NCBI GenBank assembly: GCA_027343965.1
Contig: DAHWJX010000080.1
Span: 1-18,562 of the forward strand
Reading direction: 5' to 3'
DNA: 18,562 nt
Source of the DNA: JAKACU01 sp021821185
Lineage (GTDB): Bacteria; Bacillota; Bacilli; Alicyclobacillales; SLC66
The position numbers and the translations under genes were made by a program. The notes beneath the pieces were generated by a model. The model was given only the letters and a program-made list of their open reading frames with translations, had not been told where the DNA came from and did not search any database. Shown in pieces: positions 7,839 to 14,806 of this stretch; the stretch's first letter is position 1, and the number at the start of each line of letters is the position of its first letter.

Positions 7839-8985
7839 TTATGATGTCATCGTTGTAGGTGCTGGTCCTGCAGGAAGTACGGCTGCGGCGCGATTGGCAG
7901 CGTCCGGATTATCTGTGACAATCCTCGAACGCTATCCCTTGCCTCGCTATAAGACTTGTGGGGGAGGAATTACGCGGCGTGCTTTGCAAAAAATGCCGAT
8001 CGATATCAACGCGGTTATTCGTGAGTCGATTGACACCGTTGTTGCCCAAAATGGCGGGACAAAGACCCAAATTTTTATGCACAAGAGACCGTTTATGTTT
8101 CTCGTTATGCGTGATGAACTGGACTTTTTATTAATTCAGCATGCCATGAGTTGCGGCGTACATGTGCAAACGAATGAGTCTGTGATTGACGTGACGATGC
8201 AGGATAATGTGATCTACGTTGACACCCATACAAAACGCTTTTCCTGTCGGTTTTTGCTTGGTGCAGATGGCGTGAATAGCTTAGTTGCAAGAAAGACTGA
8301 CCTTTCCATAGGAAAGCAAAAGATCTTAGCGCTAGAATACGAAGTGAAACGAGCCCCGGCGTTTCTAGAGGAACATTCGCACAGTATCCTTATCGATTAC
8401 GGTGCAGTACCGCATGGCTATCTTTGGGTTTTTCCAAAGCGAGATCATTTTTCCATCGGTGTTGGATCGTTTTCGCCCGATACAGCGGATATTCAACATT
8501 GTCTGCAGGACTTTCTTTCACAACATGGTCTTGAAAAGGATGTTTTGCAGGCTCGTGGTCATCATTTATCCTTAGGAGGAAAACCCTTACAAATTGCAAG
8601 AGGTGGTATAGCTCTTATCGGTGATGCGGCGGGTCTTGTTGAACCATTTGGCGGGGAAGGTATTTACTATGCACTATACAGTGGGGAATTGGCAGCAGCA
8701 CAAATTATTGCGCAGGCTGCAAATGGTACTTGCGATATGCAATCGTATCAAGATGAAGTGGACCGACTCATTATGCCTGAACTGAGTTTATTGTCAAAAG
8801 TTAATGGTGTATTTTACGATAACATTAATTTCATCCACAGTCTGGTCTCTCGTTATCCCAAGTTCATGTACAAGGGGATGGCGATCCTGGAAGGGGAAAA
8901 ATCCTACAGCAAAATGTATCCCATGTTGAAACGGGTGCTTAATGTCAGTCGCGGTGTTCGCTCTATTACGCATTATTTTAGGTAA
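7825..8985 (+). CDS. Geranylgeranyl reductase family FAD-dependent oxidoreductase
   Basis: A 386-residue flavoprotein. The N-terminal Rossmann motif VVGAGPAGSTAA binds the FAD ADP moiety. PRYKTCGGGI is the segment characteristic of the geranylgeranyl reductase/ChlP-like group. IGDAAGLVEPFGGEGI is the second FAD motif, typical of the PHBH-fold monooxygenase/reductase superfamily. Relatives saturate double bonds in polyprenyl chains of lipids, quinones or pigments; the substrate here is unknown. No membrane segment or signal peptide is evident. The start TTG 7825 is chosen because AAGGGGTG (7811-7818) precedes it and the protein then opens just before the first beta strand; GTG 7816 is an in-frame alternative. 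It overlaps the GGDEF-EAL gene by 14 bases, an unexplained pairing. An AT-rich inverted repeat covers its stop codon. Confidence 0.85.
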   Translation: MLKVDYDVIVVGAGPAGSTAAARLAASGLSVTILERYPLPRYKTCGGGITRRALQKMPIDINAVIRESIDTVVAQNGGTKTQIFMHKRPFMFLVMRDELDFLLIQHAMSCGVHVQTNESVIDVTMQDNVIYVDTHTKRFSCRFLLGADGVNSLVARKTDLSIGKQKILALEYEVKRAPAFLEEHSHSILIDYGAVPHGYLWVFPKRDHFSIGVGSFSPDTADIQHCLQDFLSQHGLEKDVLQARGHHLSLGGKPLQIARGGIALIGDAAGLVEPFGGEGIYYALYSGELAAAQIIAQAANGTCDMQSYQDEVDRLIMPELSLLSKVNGVFYDNINFIHSLVSRYPKFMYKGMAILEGEKSYSKMYPMLKRVLNVSRGVRSITHYFR

Positions 8986-8992
8986 AATAATG
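8971..8992. repeat. Inverted repeat covering the stop codon of the reductase gene
   Basis: CATTATTTTA (8971-8980) and TAAAATAATG (8983-8992) are perfect complements around a GG centre. The TAA stop (8983-8985) begins the right arm. Flanking ATTACG and CGCAAT extend the pairing imperfectly. With an AT-only core and no T tract it is not a typical terminator; it may be a 3' end stabiliser or a weak terminator. Confidence 0.5.
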
Positions 8993-9124
8993 AGCGCAAT
9001 AGTATCCCGAACAGTATCTCTTAACGTACTTTACCCAGAAATTTCCTCCTCTTAGGTCTTAGTATCACCCCTATCTATTGGGCGGATAAAGGATGCGTGG
9101 GGCCTGTTTTAGACACAAAAATGT

Positions 9125-9153
9125 TTGACATAACAATAGATAGTATGTATACT
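9125..9153 (+). promoter_or_regulatory. Sigma-A promoter of the yceI-like gene
   Basis: A consensus -35 TTGACA (9125-9130), a 17-base spacer and TATACT (9148-9153), about 62 bases before the TTG start. Such a near-perfect promoter predicts high expression unless repressed. Confidence 0.85.
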
Positions 9154-9158
9154 CGAGT
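9142..9158. promoter_or_regulatory. Possible operator over the yceI promoter -10
   Basis: AGTAT and ATACT (9142-9146 and 9149-9153) form an inverted repeat around GT that covers the -10 box. The palindrome ACTCGAGT (9151-9158) overlaps it and reaches the expected transcription start. YceI genes are often controlled by MarR-type repressors, but no such gene is in the window. Confidence 0.35.
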
Positions 9159-9215
9159 CAGTCACTAGAAAAAAGTAATTAAACTTAATGAAAAATATTC
9201 TGGGAGATGATTTAG

Positions 9216-9749
9216 TTGGCAAAGGAAAAATGGGCAGTAGATGCAGCACATAGCAGTATTGATTTTGCAGTAAAACACATGATGATTGCGACAGTCAAAG
9301 GCACGTTTCATGATTTTGAAGCGACAGTAGACGCTGACATTGCTGATCTTACCACGGCTGACATTGCTTTTACCATTAAGGTAGCCAGTGTAGATACACG
9401 CAACGTTGACCGCGACAATCATTTGCGTTCTGCCGATTTCTTTGATGTGGAAAACTATGCGACAATAACATTTGCATCGACTGCCATCAAGAAAACCGAC
9501 GGTGGCGAGTATGATGTTACAGGAGACTTGACCATTCGCGGTGTCACGAAACCCGCAACTTTTAATGTAACGTTCGAAGGTCAAGGAAAAGATCCATGGG
9601 GCAATGAAAAAGTTGGATTTAGCGTCGTTGGTAAAGTCAATCGTAGCGATTATGGTTTGACATGGAATGCTGCATTGGAAACAGGCGGAGTACTCGTCGG
9701 TGACCAAGTGAAAATATCGCTTGATATCGAGGCTGCAAAACAAGCCTAA
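9216..9749 (+). CDS. YceI-family polyisoprenoid-binding-like protein
   Basis: A 177-residue protein that covers the whole lipocalin-like YceI domain. It opens with WAVDAAHSSIDFAVKHMM, the typical first strand. It continues with SVDTRNVDRDNHLRSADFFDVENY and with LTIRGVTKPATFNV, and ends with RSDYGLTW and VGDQVKISLDIEA, all strong family marks. In structures of relatives the barrel binds a long polyprenyl chain. There is no signal peptide, so it is probably cytoplasmic, as in many Bacillota members. The TTG start at 9216 follows GGAG (9203-9206) by 9 bases. It is a single-gene unit between a strong promoter and an intrinsic terminator. The geranylgeranyl reductase-like gene upstream may share an isoprenoid theme, but that is an inference. 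Confidence 0.92.
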   Translation: MAKEKWAVDAAHSSIDFAVKHMMIATVKGTFHDFEATVDADIADLTTADIAFTIKVASVDTRNVDRDNHLRSADFFDVENYATITFASTAIKKTDGGEYDVTGDLTIRGVTKPATFNVTFEGQGKDPWGNEKVGFSVVGKVNRSDYGLTWNAALETGGVLVGDQVKISLDIEAAKQA

Positions 9750-9760
9750 TCATCCAATTG

Positions 9761-9810
9761 AAAAGGTCGTGAGACGCACACATCTTCACGTGCATCACTC
9801 GGCCTTTTTT
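9761..9810 (+). terminator. Intrinsic terminator after the yceI-like gene
   Basis: AAAAGGTCG (9761-9769) and further bases to GCAC pair with GTGC through CGGCCTTTT. This gives a 19-pair stem with three mismatches, a 10-base loop and a T6 run ending at 9810. It starts 12 bases after the stop codon. Confidence 0.85.
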
Positions 9811-9960
9811 GCGTTTTATGATCCCAATGCATCTTGATAAATGATTTGAACGTACAGAGTGGCAAATTCCCCCTCCTTAGTGACAAATCGCACATGGTTC
9901 CCTCATCCATTGTGGGATACTACGATACGTGCTACATGGAATTATGAAGGAGGAACCGAC

Positions 9961-10782
9961 ATGCAAAAACTCTCATTACAATTTAAAGAGCAGCCTGTTC
10001 AAAGTATTTTTAAACATGATAATAACAAGTTTGTGCAGTTGTCTTTTGAAGCTGGACAAACGCTGGCAAACCATAAAACAGCGAACACCTTAGCTCTTGT
10101 CGTCGTTGAAGGAAAGGTTCATTTTGGTCACGATTCGCAAACGCATATGTTAGAAGCCCTGGACATGGTGGTCGTTGAGCCCAATCAGGAACATAGCGTA
10201 GAGGCTTTGGAAAGGAGTATCGTCCTACTCGTCCTGTTAGCTGAGACAAAAACATTCAGTCAAGAAAGCCCTTCAACACAACCGCTAGATCATGAAAACG
10301 CCTATCGTAATCCCGACTTAATCGAGTTAGTGGCGGAAGAACTCAGGCCGCTGACACGCGACCATATCGCACTGTGTCAGTCCATCGAAGCCGTAACCAC
10401 GATGGCAGATAAATCGACCATTAAAAATGTCCTCGATCAAATCAGCGAAGAACTGAAGCATCATTTTGTGGCTGAGGAGAAGTATGTCTTTCCGTTAATG
10501 TCAAAGCACCTCGGCGGAGGCGACGTTGGGCCTGTGGCTCGCCTACTGGAAGAGCACGAAAAAATTCGCAACCTGTCTGCGCAAGCTAATGCTATTTTCG
10601 AAGTGTACGATACAAAGCCTGATGACCACGTACAAGAGCTATTGAAGGTCAAATGGCAAGACCTATCGAGGGCTTTACTCAATCATTTGGGCAAAGAGGA
10701 TAGTCATCTGTTTCCTATGGCCAGTCGCTTATTTACACCTGAAGAAAAGGCATCCATTGCGGTTGCGCTAAAAGACAAATAG
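9961..10782 (+). CDS. Cupin-hemerythrin (HHE) fusion protein
   Basis: A 273-residue soluble protein with two parts. Residues about 15-92 look like a cupin barrel, with a first-motif His38 and a PNQEH segment (His78); the second His of cupin motif 1 is missing, so a metal site there would be incomplete. Residues about 118-265 form a four-helix hemerythrin-like domain with a full set of candidate di-iron ligands: His135, His168 and Glu172 (HxxxE), His199, and His242 and Glu246 (HxxxE). Hemerythrin-like proteins bind oxygen or nitric oxide or serve in iron and redox sensing. ATG 9961 is chosen because AAGGAGG (9947-9953) lies 7 bases before it; the frame stays open upstream to 9859 without a ribosome site. 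It stands alone between two terminators. The physiological role is unknown. Confidence 0.85.
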   Translation: MQKLSLQFKEQPVQSIFKHDNNKFVQLSFEAGQTLANHKTANTLALVVVEGKVHFGHDSQTHMLEALDMVVVEPNQEHSVEALERSIVLLVLLAETKTFSQESPSTQPLDHENAYRNPDLIELVAEELRPLTRDHIALCQSIEAVTTMADKSTIKNVLDQISEELKHHFVAEEKYVFPLMSKHLGGGDVGPVARLLEEHEKIRNLSAQANAIFEVYDTKPDDHVQELLKVKWQDLSRALLNHLGKEDSHLFPMASRLFTPEEKASIAVALKDK

Positions 10783-10788
10783 GAATAT

Positions 10789-10825
10789 AAAATAGGTTGC
10801 CAGTTTAGCGTGGGCAGCCTATTTT
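10789..10825 (+). terminator. Intrinsic terminator after the cupin-hemerythrin gene
   Basis: AAAATAGGTTGCC (10789-10801) pairs with GGCAGCCTATTTT (10813-10825) along 13 positions, one a G-U pair, with an 11-base loop. The T4 is at the end of the stem. It begins 6 bases after the stop codon. Confidence 0.75.
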
Positions 10826-10892
10826 AATGGCCTTGCGCCAGAAGTCTCCTGCCTCTAAGGCGGTGAGATGAATGGCGTATTTTTCCTTCTAG

Positions 10893-10901
10893 TGCTATAC
10901 T
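10893..10901 (+). promoter_or_regulatory. Extended -10 promoter of glpK
   Basis: TGCTATACT is a consensus extended -10 element. The -35 position (TGGCGT at 10873-10878, spacer 17) is poor, which the TGn motif can offset. The expected transcript starts near 10908, leaving a leader of over 100 bases before glpK. The same TGnTATACT arrangement precedes glpD. Confidence 0.6.
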
Positions 10902-10921
10902 ATCAACTGTCCACAAAAATG

Positions 10922-11009
10922 GAACCATGGTCGCGATCATGTTCATATTTTTTCAGGGTACACCGAAAACCAGGAAGAGCGAAATCAGTAGTGTCTTGCG
11001 TTTTCGTTT
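10922..11009 (+). promoter_or_regulatory. glpK leader with two hairpins, candidate GlpP antitermination region
   Basis: The first hairpin, GAAC-C-ATGGT (10923-10932) with ATCATGTTC (10936-10944), is followed by T6 (10948-10953). The second pairs CGAAAAC (10964-10970) and AAGA (10975-10978) with TCTT (10994-10997) and GTTTTCG (11000-11006), followed by TTT just before the ribosome site. The segment 10952-10979 (TTCAGG, ACC, CAGG, GAG blocks) recurs in the glpD leader at 12571-12593. In B. subtilis GlpP with glycerol 3-phosphate prevents termination in the glpFK and glpD leaders. Which hairpin acts as the terminator is uncertain. Confidence 0.5.
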
Positions 11010-11015
11010 GGAGGG
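11010..11015 (+). promoter_or_regulatory. Ribosome binding site of glpK, spaced for an ACG codon
   Basis: GGAGGG lies 6 bases before ACG at 11022-11024 but 21 bases before the first in-frame ATG (11037). No ATG, GTG or TTG occurs in frame between the upstream TAG at 10989 and 11037. The site therefore argues for initiation at ACG 11022, or for an ATG that was mutated or misread. Confidence 0.6.
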
Positions 11016-11036
11016 ATCACGACGAGTCAATATATC

Positions 11037-12512
11037 ATGGCAATTGATCAAGGAACGACAAGTTCGCGCGCCATTTTATTCAATAAAGATGGTTCCATTC
11101 AGGCCGTAACGCAAAAGGAATTTACACAAATTTTTCCGCAAGCTGGTTGGGTGGAGCATGATGCACTTGAAATATGGGGGTCTGTGGAATCTGTTATCTC
11201 TGAGCTCATTGCCACGTATGGAATCAATCCGAAGGATATCGTAGCTATGGGTATCACGAACCAGCGCGAAACGGCTTTGGTATGGGATCTGCATACTGGA
11301 TTGCCAATCTATCATGCAATCGTCTGGCAGTCCCGCCAAACATCAGGTATTTGTGATGAACTAAAAGCACAAGGCTATGATGATATGGTTCGTGCAAAGA
11401 CGGGATTATTGATTGATGCGTATTTTTCTGGAACCAAAGTGAAATGGATCCTTGATCACGTAGAGGGTGCAAGAGAAAAAGCGCAACGCGGTGATTTGTT
11501 ATTTGGCACAATGGATACTTGGCTCATTTGGAAGCTGTCAGGTGGCAAAGCGCATGTTACAGACTATACCAATGCATCGAGAACCTTGATGTACAATATC
11601 TTTGATCTTACTTGGGACGATGAATTACTCAGGATGCTTAATGTGCCAAGGTCCATGTTGCCAGAAGTACGTTCTAGCTCAGAAGTGTATGCGCATACAG
11701 AACCTCAACTTTTCTTCAATGAATCGATCCCTATCGCTGGTATCGCCGGTGATCAACAAGCGGCATTGTTTGGTCAGGCATGTTTCGAACCTGGCATGGC
11801 AAAAAACACATATGGTACGGGCTGCTTTATGTTGATGAATACAGGAGCAAGTGCGGTTCGGTCTAAAAACGGCCTTTTAACCACGGTTGCCTGGGGCATC
11901 GATGGAAAGATCGAATACGCCTTAGAAGGAAGTATCTTTGTAGCAGGATCTGCTATTCAGTGGCTTCGTGATGGTCTGAGAATGTTTCAAAATGCAGCGG
12001 ATAGTGAGCAATATGCGATGCGTGTTGATTCAACAGATGGTGTTTACATGGTTCCTGCTTTCGTCGGCCTAGGAACGCCTTATTGGGATAGTGATGCGCG
12101 CGGAGCTGTATTTGGATTGACTCGTGGCACGACGAAAGAACATCTTATACGAGCAACCTTAGAATCATTAGCCTATCAAACCAAGGATGTATTAACCGCC
12201 ATGGAGTCGGATTCTGGAATTACGCTAAAAACACTTCGCGTTGATGGCGGAGCTACTATGAATAACTTTTTGATGCAGTTTCAAAGTGACATTTTATCTG
12301 TGCCAGTGCAACGTCCCGCAGTACTAGAAACAACGGCGCTTGGGGCGGCGTATCTGGCAGGACTTGCGGTAGGGTACTGGCAAAGTAAACAAGACATCAT
12401 CGACAATTGGCGTATCGAACGGACATTTACTCAAGAAATGGATAGCGAACAATCCGACGCATTGTACGTTGGATGGAAAAAGGCAATTGCTGCGACATGT
12501 TCCTACAAGTAG
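11037..12512 (+). CDS. glpK: Glycerol kinase
   Basis: A 491-residue FGGY-family kinase from this ATG that converts glycerol and ATP to glycerol 3-phosphate in the cytoplasm. It shows DQGTTSSRAILF (4-15), GITNQRETALVWD (72-84), IVWQSRQT (95-102), the catalytic Asp in AGDQQAALFG (Asp239), YGTGCFMLMNTG and RVDGGATMNNFLMQFQSDI. The frame upstream encodes SQYI, which matches the KYI-type start of other GlpK proteins. The true start is therefore probably codon 11022, which reads ACG, adding five residues. The position of the HPr-phosphorylated His (about 230 in B. subtilis, 232 in enterococci, recalled) is Leu225 here, in QLFFNESIPIAG. No glpF gene precedes it. The glpD leader downstream contains the terminator that closes this unit. 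Confidence 0.95.
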   Translation: MAIDQGTTSSRAILFNKDGSIQAVTQKEFTQIFPQAGWVEHDALEIWGSVESVISELIATYGINPKDIVAMGITNQRETALVWDLHTGLPIYHAIVWQSRQTSGICDELKAQGYDDMVRAKTGLLIDAYFSGTKVKWILDHVEGAREKAQRGDLLFGTMDTWLIWKLSGGKAHVTDYTNASRTLMYNIFDLTWDDELLRMLNVPRSMLPEVRSSSEVYAHTEPQLFFNESIPIAGIAGDQQAALFGQACFEPGMAKNTYGTGCFMLMNTGASAVRSKNGLLTTVAWGIDGKIEYALEGSIFVAGSAIQWLRDGLRMFQNAADSEQYAMRVDSTDGVYMVPAFVGLGTPYWDSDARGAVFGLTRGTTKEHLIRATLESLAYQTKDVLTAMESDSGITLKTLRVDGGATMNNFLMQFQSDILSVPVQRPAVLETTALGAAYLAGLAVGYWQSKQDIIDNWRIERTFTQEMDSEQSDALYVGWKKAIAATCSYK

Positions 12513-12518
12513 GTTATG

Positions 12519-12527
12519 TGGTATACT
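12519..12527 (+). promoter_or_regulatory. Extended -10 promoter of glpD
   Basis: TGGTATACT is an extended -10 element lying 7 bases after the glpK stop codon. The -35 position (GTTCCT, 12499-12504) is poor. It closely resembles the glpK promoter and would give a leader of about 110 bases containing the terminator at 12579-12628. Confidence 0.55.
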
Positions 12528-12570
12528 AAGCTTATCAGGATGAACGTGAACATAATAGCATGGTGAAGAG

Positions 12571-12628
12571 TTCAGGAGAAACCACAGGTTGAGACATCTC
12601 GTCTTAAACTTGTGGTTTTTTCTTTTTA
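12571..12628 (+). terminator. Leader terminator before glpD, candidate GlpP target
   Basis: AAACCACAGGTTGAGAC (12579-12595) pairs with the strand from GTCTTAAAC to GTGGTTT (12601-12617), with one G-U pair and a one-base bulge, and a T-rich tail (TTTTTTCTTTTT) runs to 12627. It ends about 18 bases before the glpD start. The upstream part, TTCAGG at 12571 through GAG at 12593, resembles the glpK leader. The B. subtilis glpD leader has a comparable terminator overridden by GlpP and glycerol 3-phosphate. Confidence 0.85.
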
Positions 12629-12645
12629 CTAGGGGAGTGACCGTT

Positions 12646-14307
12646 ATGAGTCATCGTTTTTCGTTAAAAAGCCGTACGGCGATGATCGAAGAGGTAACCC
12701 ATCAACCACTCGATCTCTTAGTGATCGGCGGAGGTGTGACAGGCGCAGGCATGGCTTTAGACGCTGTGTCACGCGGCATGCACGTGGCTGTCATCGAGAT
12801 GCAAGATTTCGCTGCTGGCACGTCTAGTAGGTCCACCAAACTAGTGCATGGTGGTTTACGTTATTTGAAACAATTTGATATCGGCGTCGTTGCTGAAGTT
12901 GGGGAAGAACGAGCCATTGTCTATGAAAATGCACCTCATGTGACGACACCTTTATGGATGATGTTACCCATCATTGAACATGGTACGTATGGCATGTTTA
13001 TGAGCGCCATTGGCTTGTATATGTATGATCGATTGGCGCGTGTAAAACTATCTGAACGTAGGCAGATGTTAACCAAGGAACAAGCGCTGCAAAAGGAACC
13101 TCTGCTCAATCCCGATCGTCTGCAAGGCGCGGGGTACTATGTTGAATATCGCACGGATGATGCTCGGCTTACGATTGAAATCATCAAAGAAGCCGTTGAT
13201 CGCGGCGCTTTGGCGCTGAGTTATACGAAGGCACAAGACCTGCTCTATGACCATGGACGAGTCACGGGTGTGCAAGCACAAGACCTATTGAGCGGAGAAA
13301 CTTACGAGATTCATGCAAAGACCGTCGTCAATGCCACAGGACCTTGGGTGGATCAATTGCGAGAGATTGATCATTCAAAATATGGTAAGACGTTGCATCT
13401 TACAAAGGGTGTTCATATCGTCATCGATGGTAAGAAATTCCCGTTGCAAAATCCTGTTTACTTCGATGTTCCTGATGGACGAATGGTTTTTGCGATACCT
13501 CGTGATGGAAAGACGTACGTAGGTACCACAGATACGAACTACGTTGGCGATCCCATTTTGCCACTCACGACAAAGGCAGATCGCGATTATTTGCTCAGTT
13601 GCATTCGATTCATGTTCCCGTCGTTATCTCTTAGCGAACAAGATGTGGAGGCATTTTGGTCAGGCGTTCGGCCCTTGATCCATGAAGAAGGTAAGTCTCC
13701 CTCTGAAATTTCACGTAAAGATGAGATTTTTACCTCGCAAAGTCAACTTATCACGATTGCTGGAGGAAAACTTACTGGTTATCGTAAAATGGCCGACAAA
13801 GTGGTCAGCTATGTAGCATCGGTCTTGGAAGAAAAATTTCATCAAACTTACGGAGAGTGTCAAACGCAGACCATTGAGCTTTCGGGTGGAAAGTTTGGCG
13901 GTTCCATTCATATGCCGGCATTTATGGAGAAACAAATTTCCGAGGGCGTTCTGTTAGGCCTTTCTGTAAAAGAGGCGACAAGGCTTGTGCATCGTTATGG
14001 GACCAATGTGACGAAGGTCTACGATCTCGCCAAGTGTGGAAACACTGTGGCAGACAAATTCGGTCTGTCTCTCGACGTATTTGCTGCTTTGCAATACGGT
14101 ATTGATGAAGAGATGGTTGTTACACCGTCTGACTTTTTTATTCGGCGAACGTCTGCCATGTTTTTTAATGTTGATTGGGTACAACAATGGAAAGCGCCTG
14201 TGCTCGCCTTTATGGCCGATTATTTTGGCTGGGATGAGGAGGTTACTCGTGCGTATGGGAATGATCTTGATCAACGCATTATAGAGGCCACGCGAGTTAC
14301 GGAATAA
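12646..14307 (+). CDS. glpD: Aerobic glycerol-3-phosphate dehydrogenase
   Basis: A 553-residue FAD enzyme that oxidises glycerol 3-phosphate to dihydroxyacetone phosphate at the inner face of the membrane and passes electrons to quinone. It has the dinucleotide motif LLVIGGGVTGAG (25-36). It also has GTSSRSTKLVHGGLRYL, the first GlpD signature, followed by VVNATGPWVD, VGTTDTNY and SGVRPLIHEEG. The GGKLTGYRKMADKV segment leads into the C-terminal DAO_C domain. Length fits B. subtilis GlpD. ATG 12646 follows AGGGGAG (12631-12637) by 8 bases; the frame is open upstream through the terminator but has no ribosome site there. It is the first gene of an apparent glpD-DUF1641-glpP operon with gaps of 18 and 25 bases. 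Confidence 0.96.
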   Translation: MSHRFSLKSRTAMIEEVTHQPLDLLVIGGGVTGAGMALDAVSRGMHVAVIEMQDFAAGTSSRSTKLVHGGLRYLKQFDIGVVAEVGEERAIVYENAPHVTTPLWMMLPIIEHGTYGMFMSAIGLYMYDRLARVKLSERRQMLTKEQALQKEPLLNPDRLQGAGYYVEYRTDDARLTIEIIKEAVDRGALALSYTKAQDLLYDHGRVTGVQAQDLLSGETYEIHAKTVVNATGPWVDQLREIDHSKYGKTLHLTKGVHIVIDGKKFPLQNPVYFDVPDGRMVFAIPRDGKTYVGTTDTNYVGDPILPLTTKADRDYLLSCIRFMFPSLSLSEQDVEAFWSGVRPLIHEEGKSPSEISRKDEIFTSQSQLITIAGGKLTGYRKMADKVVSYVASVLEEKFHQTYGECQTQTIELSGGKFGGSIHMPAFMEKQISEGVLLGLSVKEATRLVHRYGTNVTKVYDLAKCGNTVADKFGLSLDVFAALQYGIDEEMVVTPSDFFIRRTSAMFFNVDWVQQWKAPVLAFMADYFGWDEEVTRAYGNDLDQRIIEATRVTE

Positions 14308-14325
14308 AACGGGGAGGGATACGAC

Positions 14326-14781
14326 GTGGAAAATGCAGAAAATGTAGTAGCGATAACAGACCCACTTGAAAGTTTACTACACGTGCTCATCGGTCGCGAA
14401 CATGCGATTGAAAGTCTGGTGAATATCCTGGACATAGCTGACAAAAAAGGTTTGCTGACGATGGTTGAATATCTGCTTCACGATGGATCAGATCTTGTTG
14501 ATGCCGGTATTGAATGGCTCGCACAGCCTTCGACCATTGCACTTAAAGAACAAGGTACTGAGTGGGTGTCTATTGCAAAAAAGATAGATCCGGCTATGAT
14601 TGCACGTATAGTCGATCTGATGTCAGTTGTTACGCAAAAAATTGAAGTTCCGGAACAGACTGTGCAAATTCATGGTTTATGGGATATTGTCAAAATCATG
14701 CGTGACCCGGATATCAGTGTCGCGTTATCGAAAATATTTGGCATTTTGAAGGCTCTTGGGGCCGTCCAACGGGAAAGATAA
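14326..14781 (+). CDS. DUF1641 domain protein within the glp operon
   Basis: A 151-residue, mostly helical, acidic protein with no signal peptide or clear membrane segment. The C-terminal part, GLWDIVKIMRDPDISVALS followed by ILKALGAV (about 118-148), is the hallmark of DUF1641. Family members are known by neighbourhood beside formate dehydrogenase subunits and, in some archaea, sulfide:quinone oxidoreductase-like flavoproteins; no biochemical role is established. GTG 14326 is preceded by GGGGAGGG (14311-14318) with a 7-base spacer, a very strong site. Its place between glpD and glpP suggests a link with quinone-reducing GlpD, such as membrane docking or assembly, but this is an inference. 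Confidence 0.8.
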   Translation: MENAENVVAITDPLESLLHVLIGREHAIESLVNILDIADKKGLLTMVEYLLHDGSDLVDAGIEWLAQPSTIALKEQGTEWVSIAKKIDPAMIARIVDLMSVVTQKIEVPEQTVQIHGLWDIVKIMRDPDISVALSKIFGILKALGAVQRER

Positions 14782-14806
14782 AACTACAAGTTCAGGGGTG
14801 CAACGG

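Noticed and set aside
8993..9120. Intergenic segment containing a sequence like an antisense Shine-Dalgarno site (near 9043)
   Set aside because: On the minus strand the AGGAGG-like site is followed by only a few codons before a stop; no gene or structured RNA could be supported.
9165..9743. Minus-strand open frame of 192 codons opposite the yceI-like gene
   Set aside because: It is fully antisense to a clear YceI family gene, its translation is Cys-rich and unlike any family I know, and no promoter or ribosome site supports it.
10927..11109. Small plus-strand frame spanning the glpK leader
   Set aside because: It has no ribosome site, covers the leader hairpins and runs into glpK in another frame, so it is better explained as untranslated leader.
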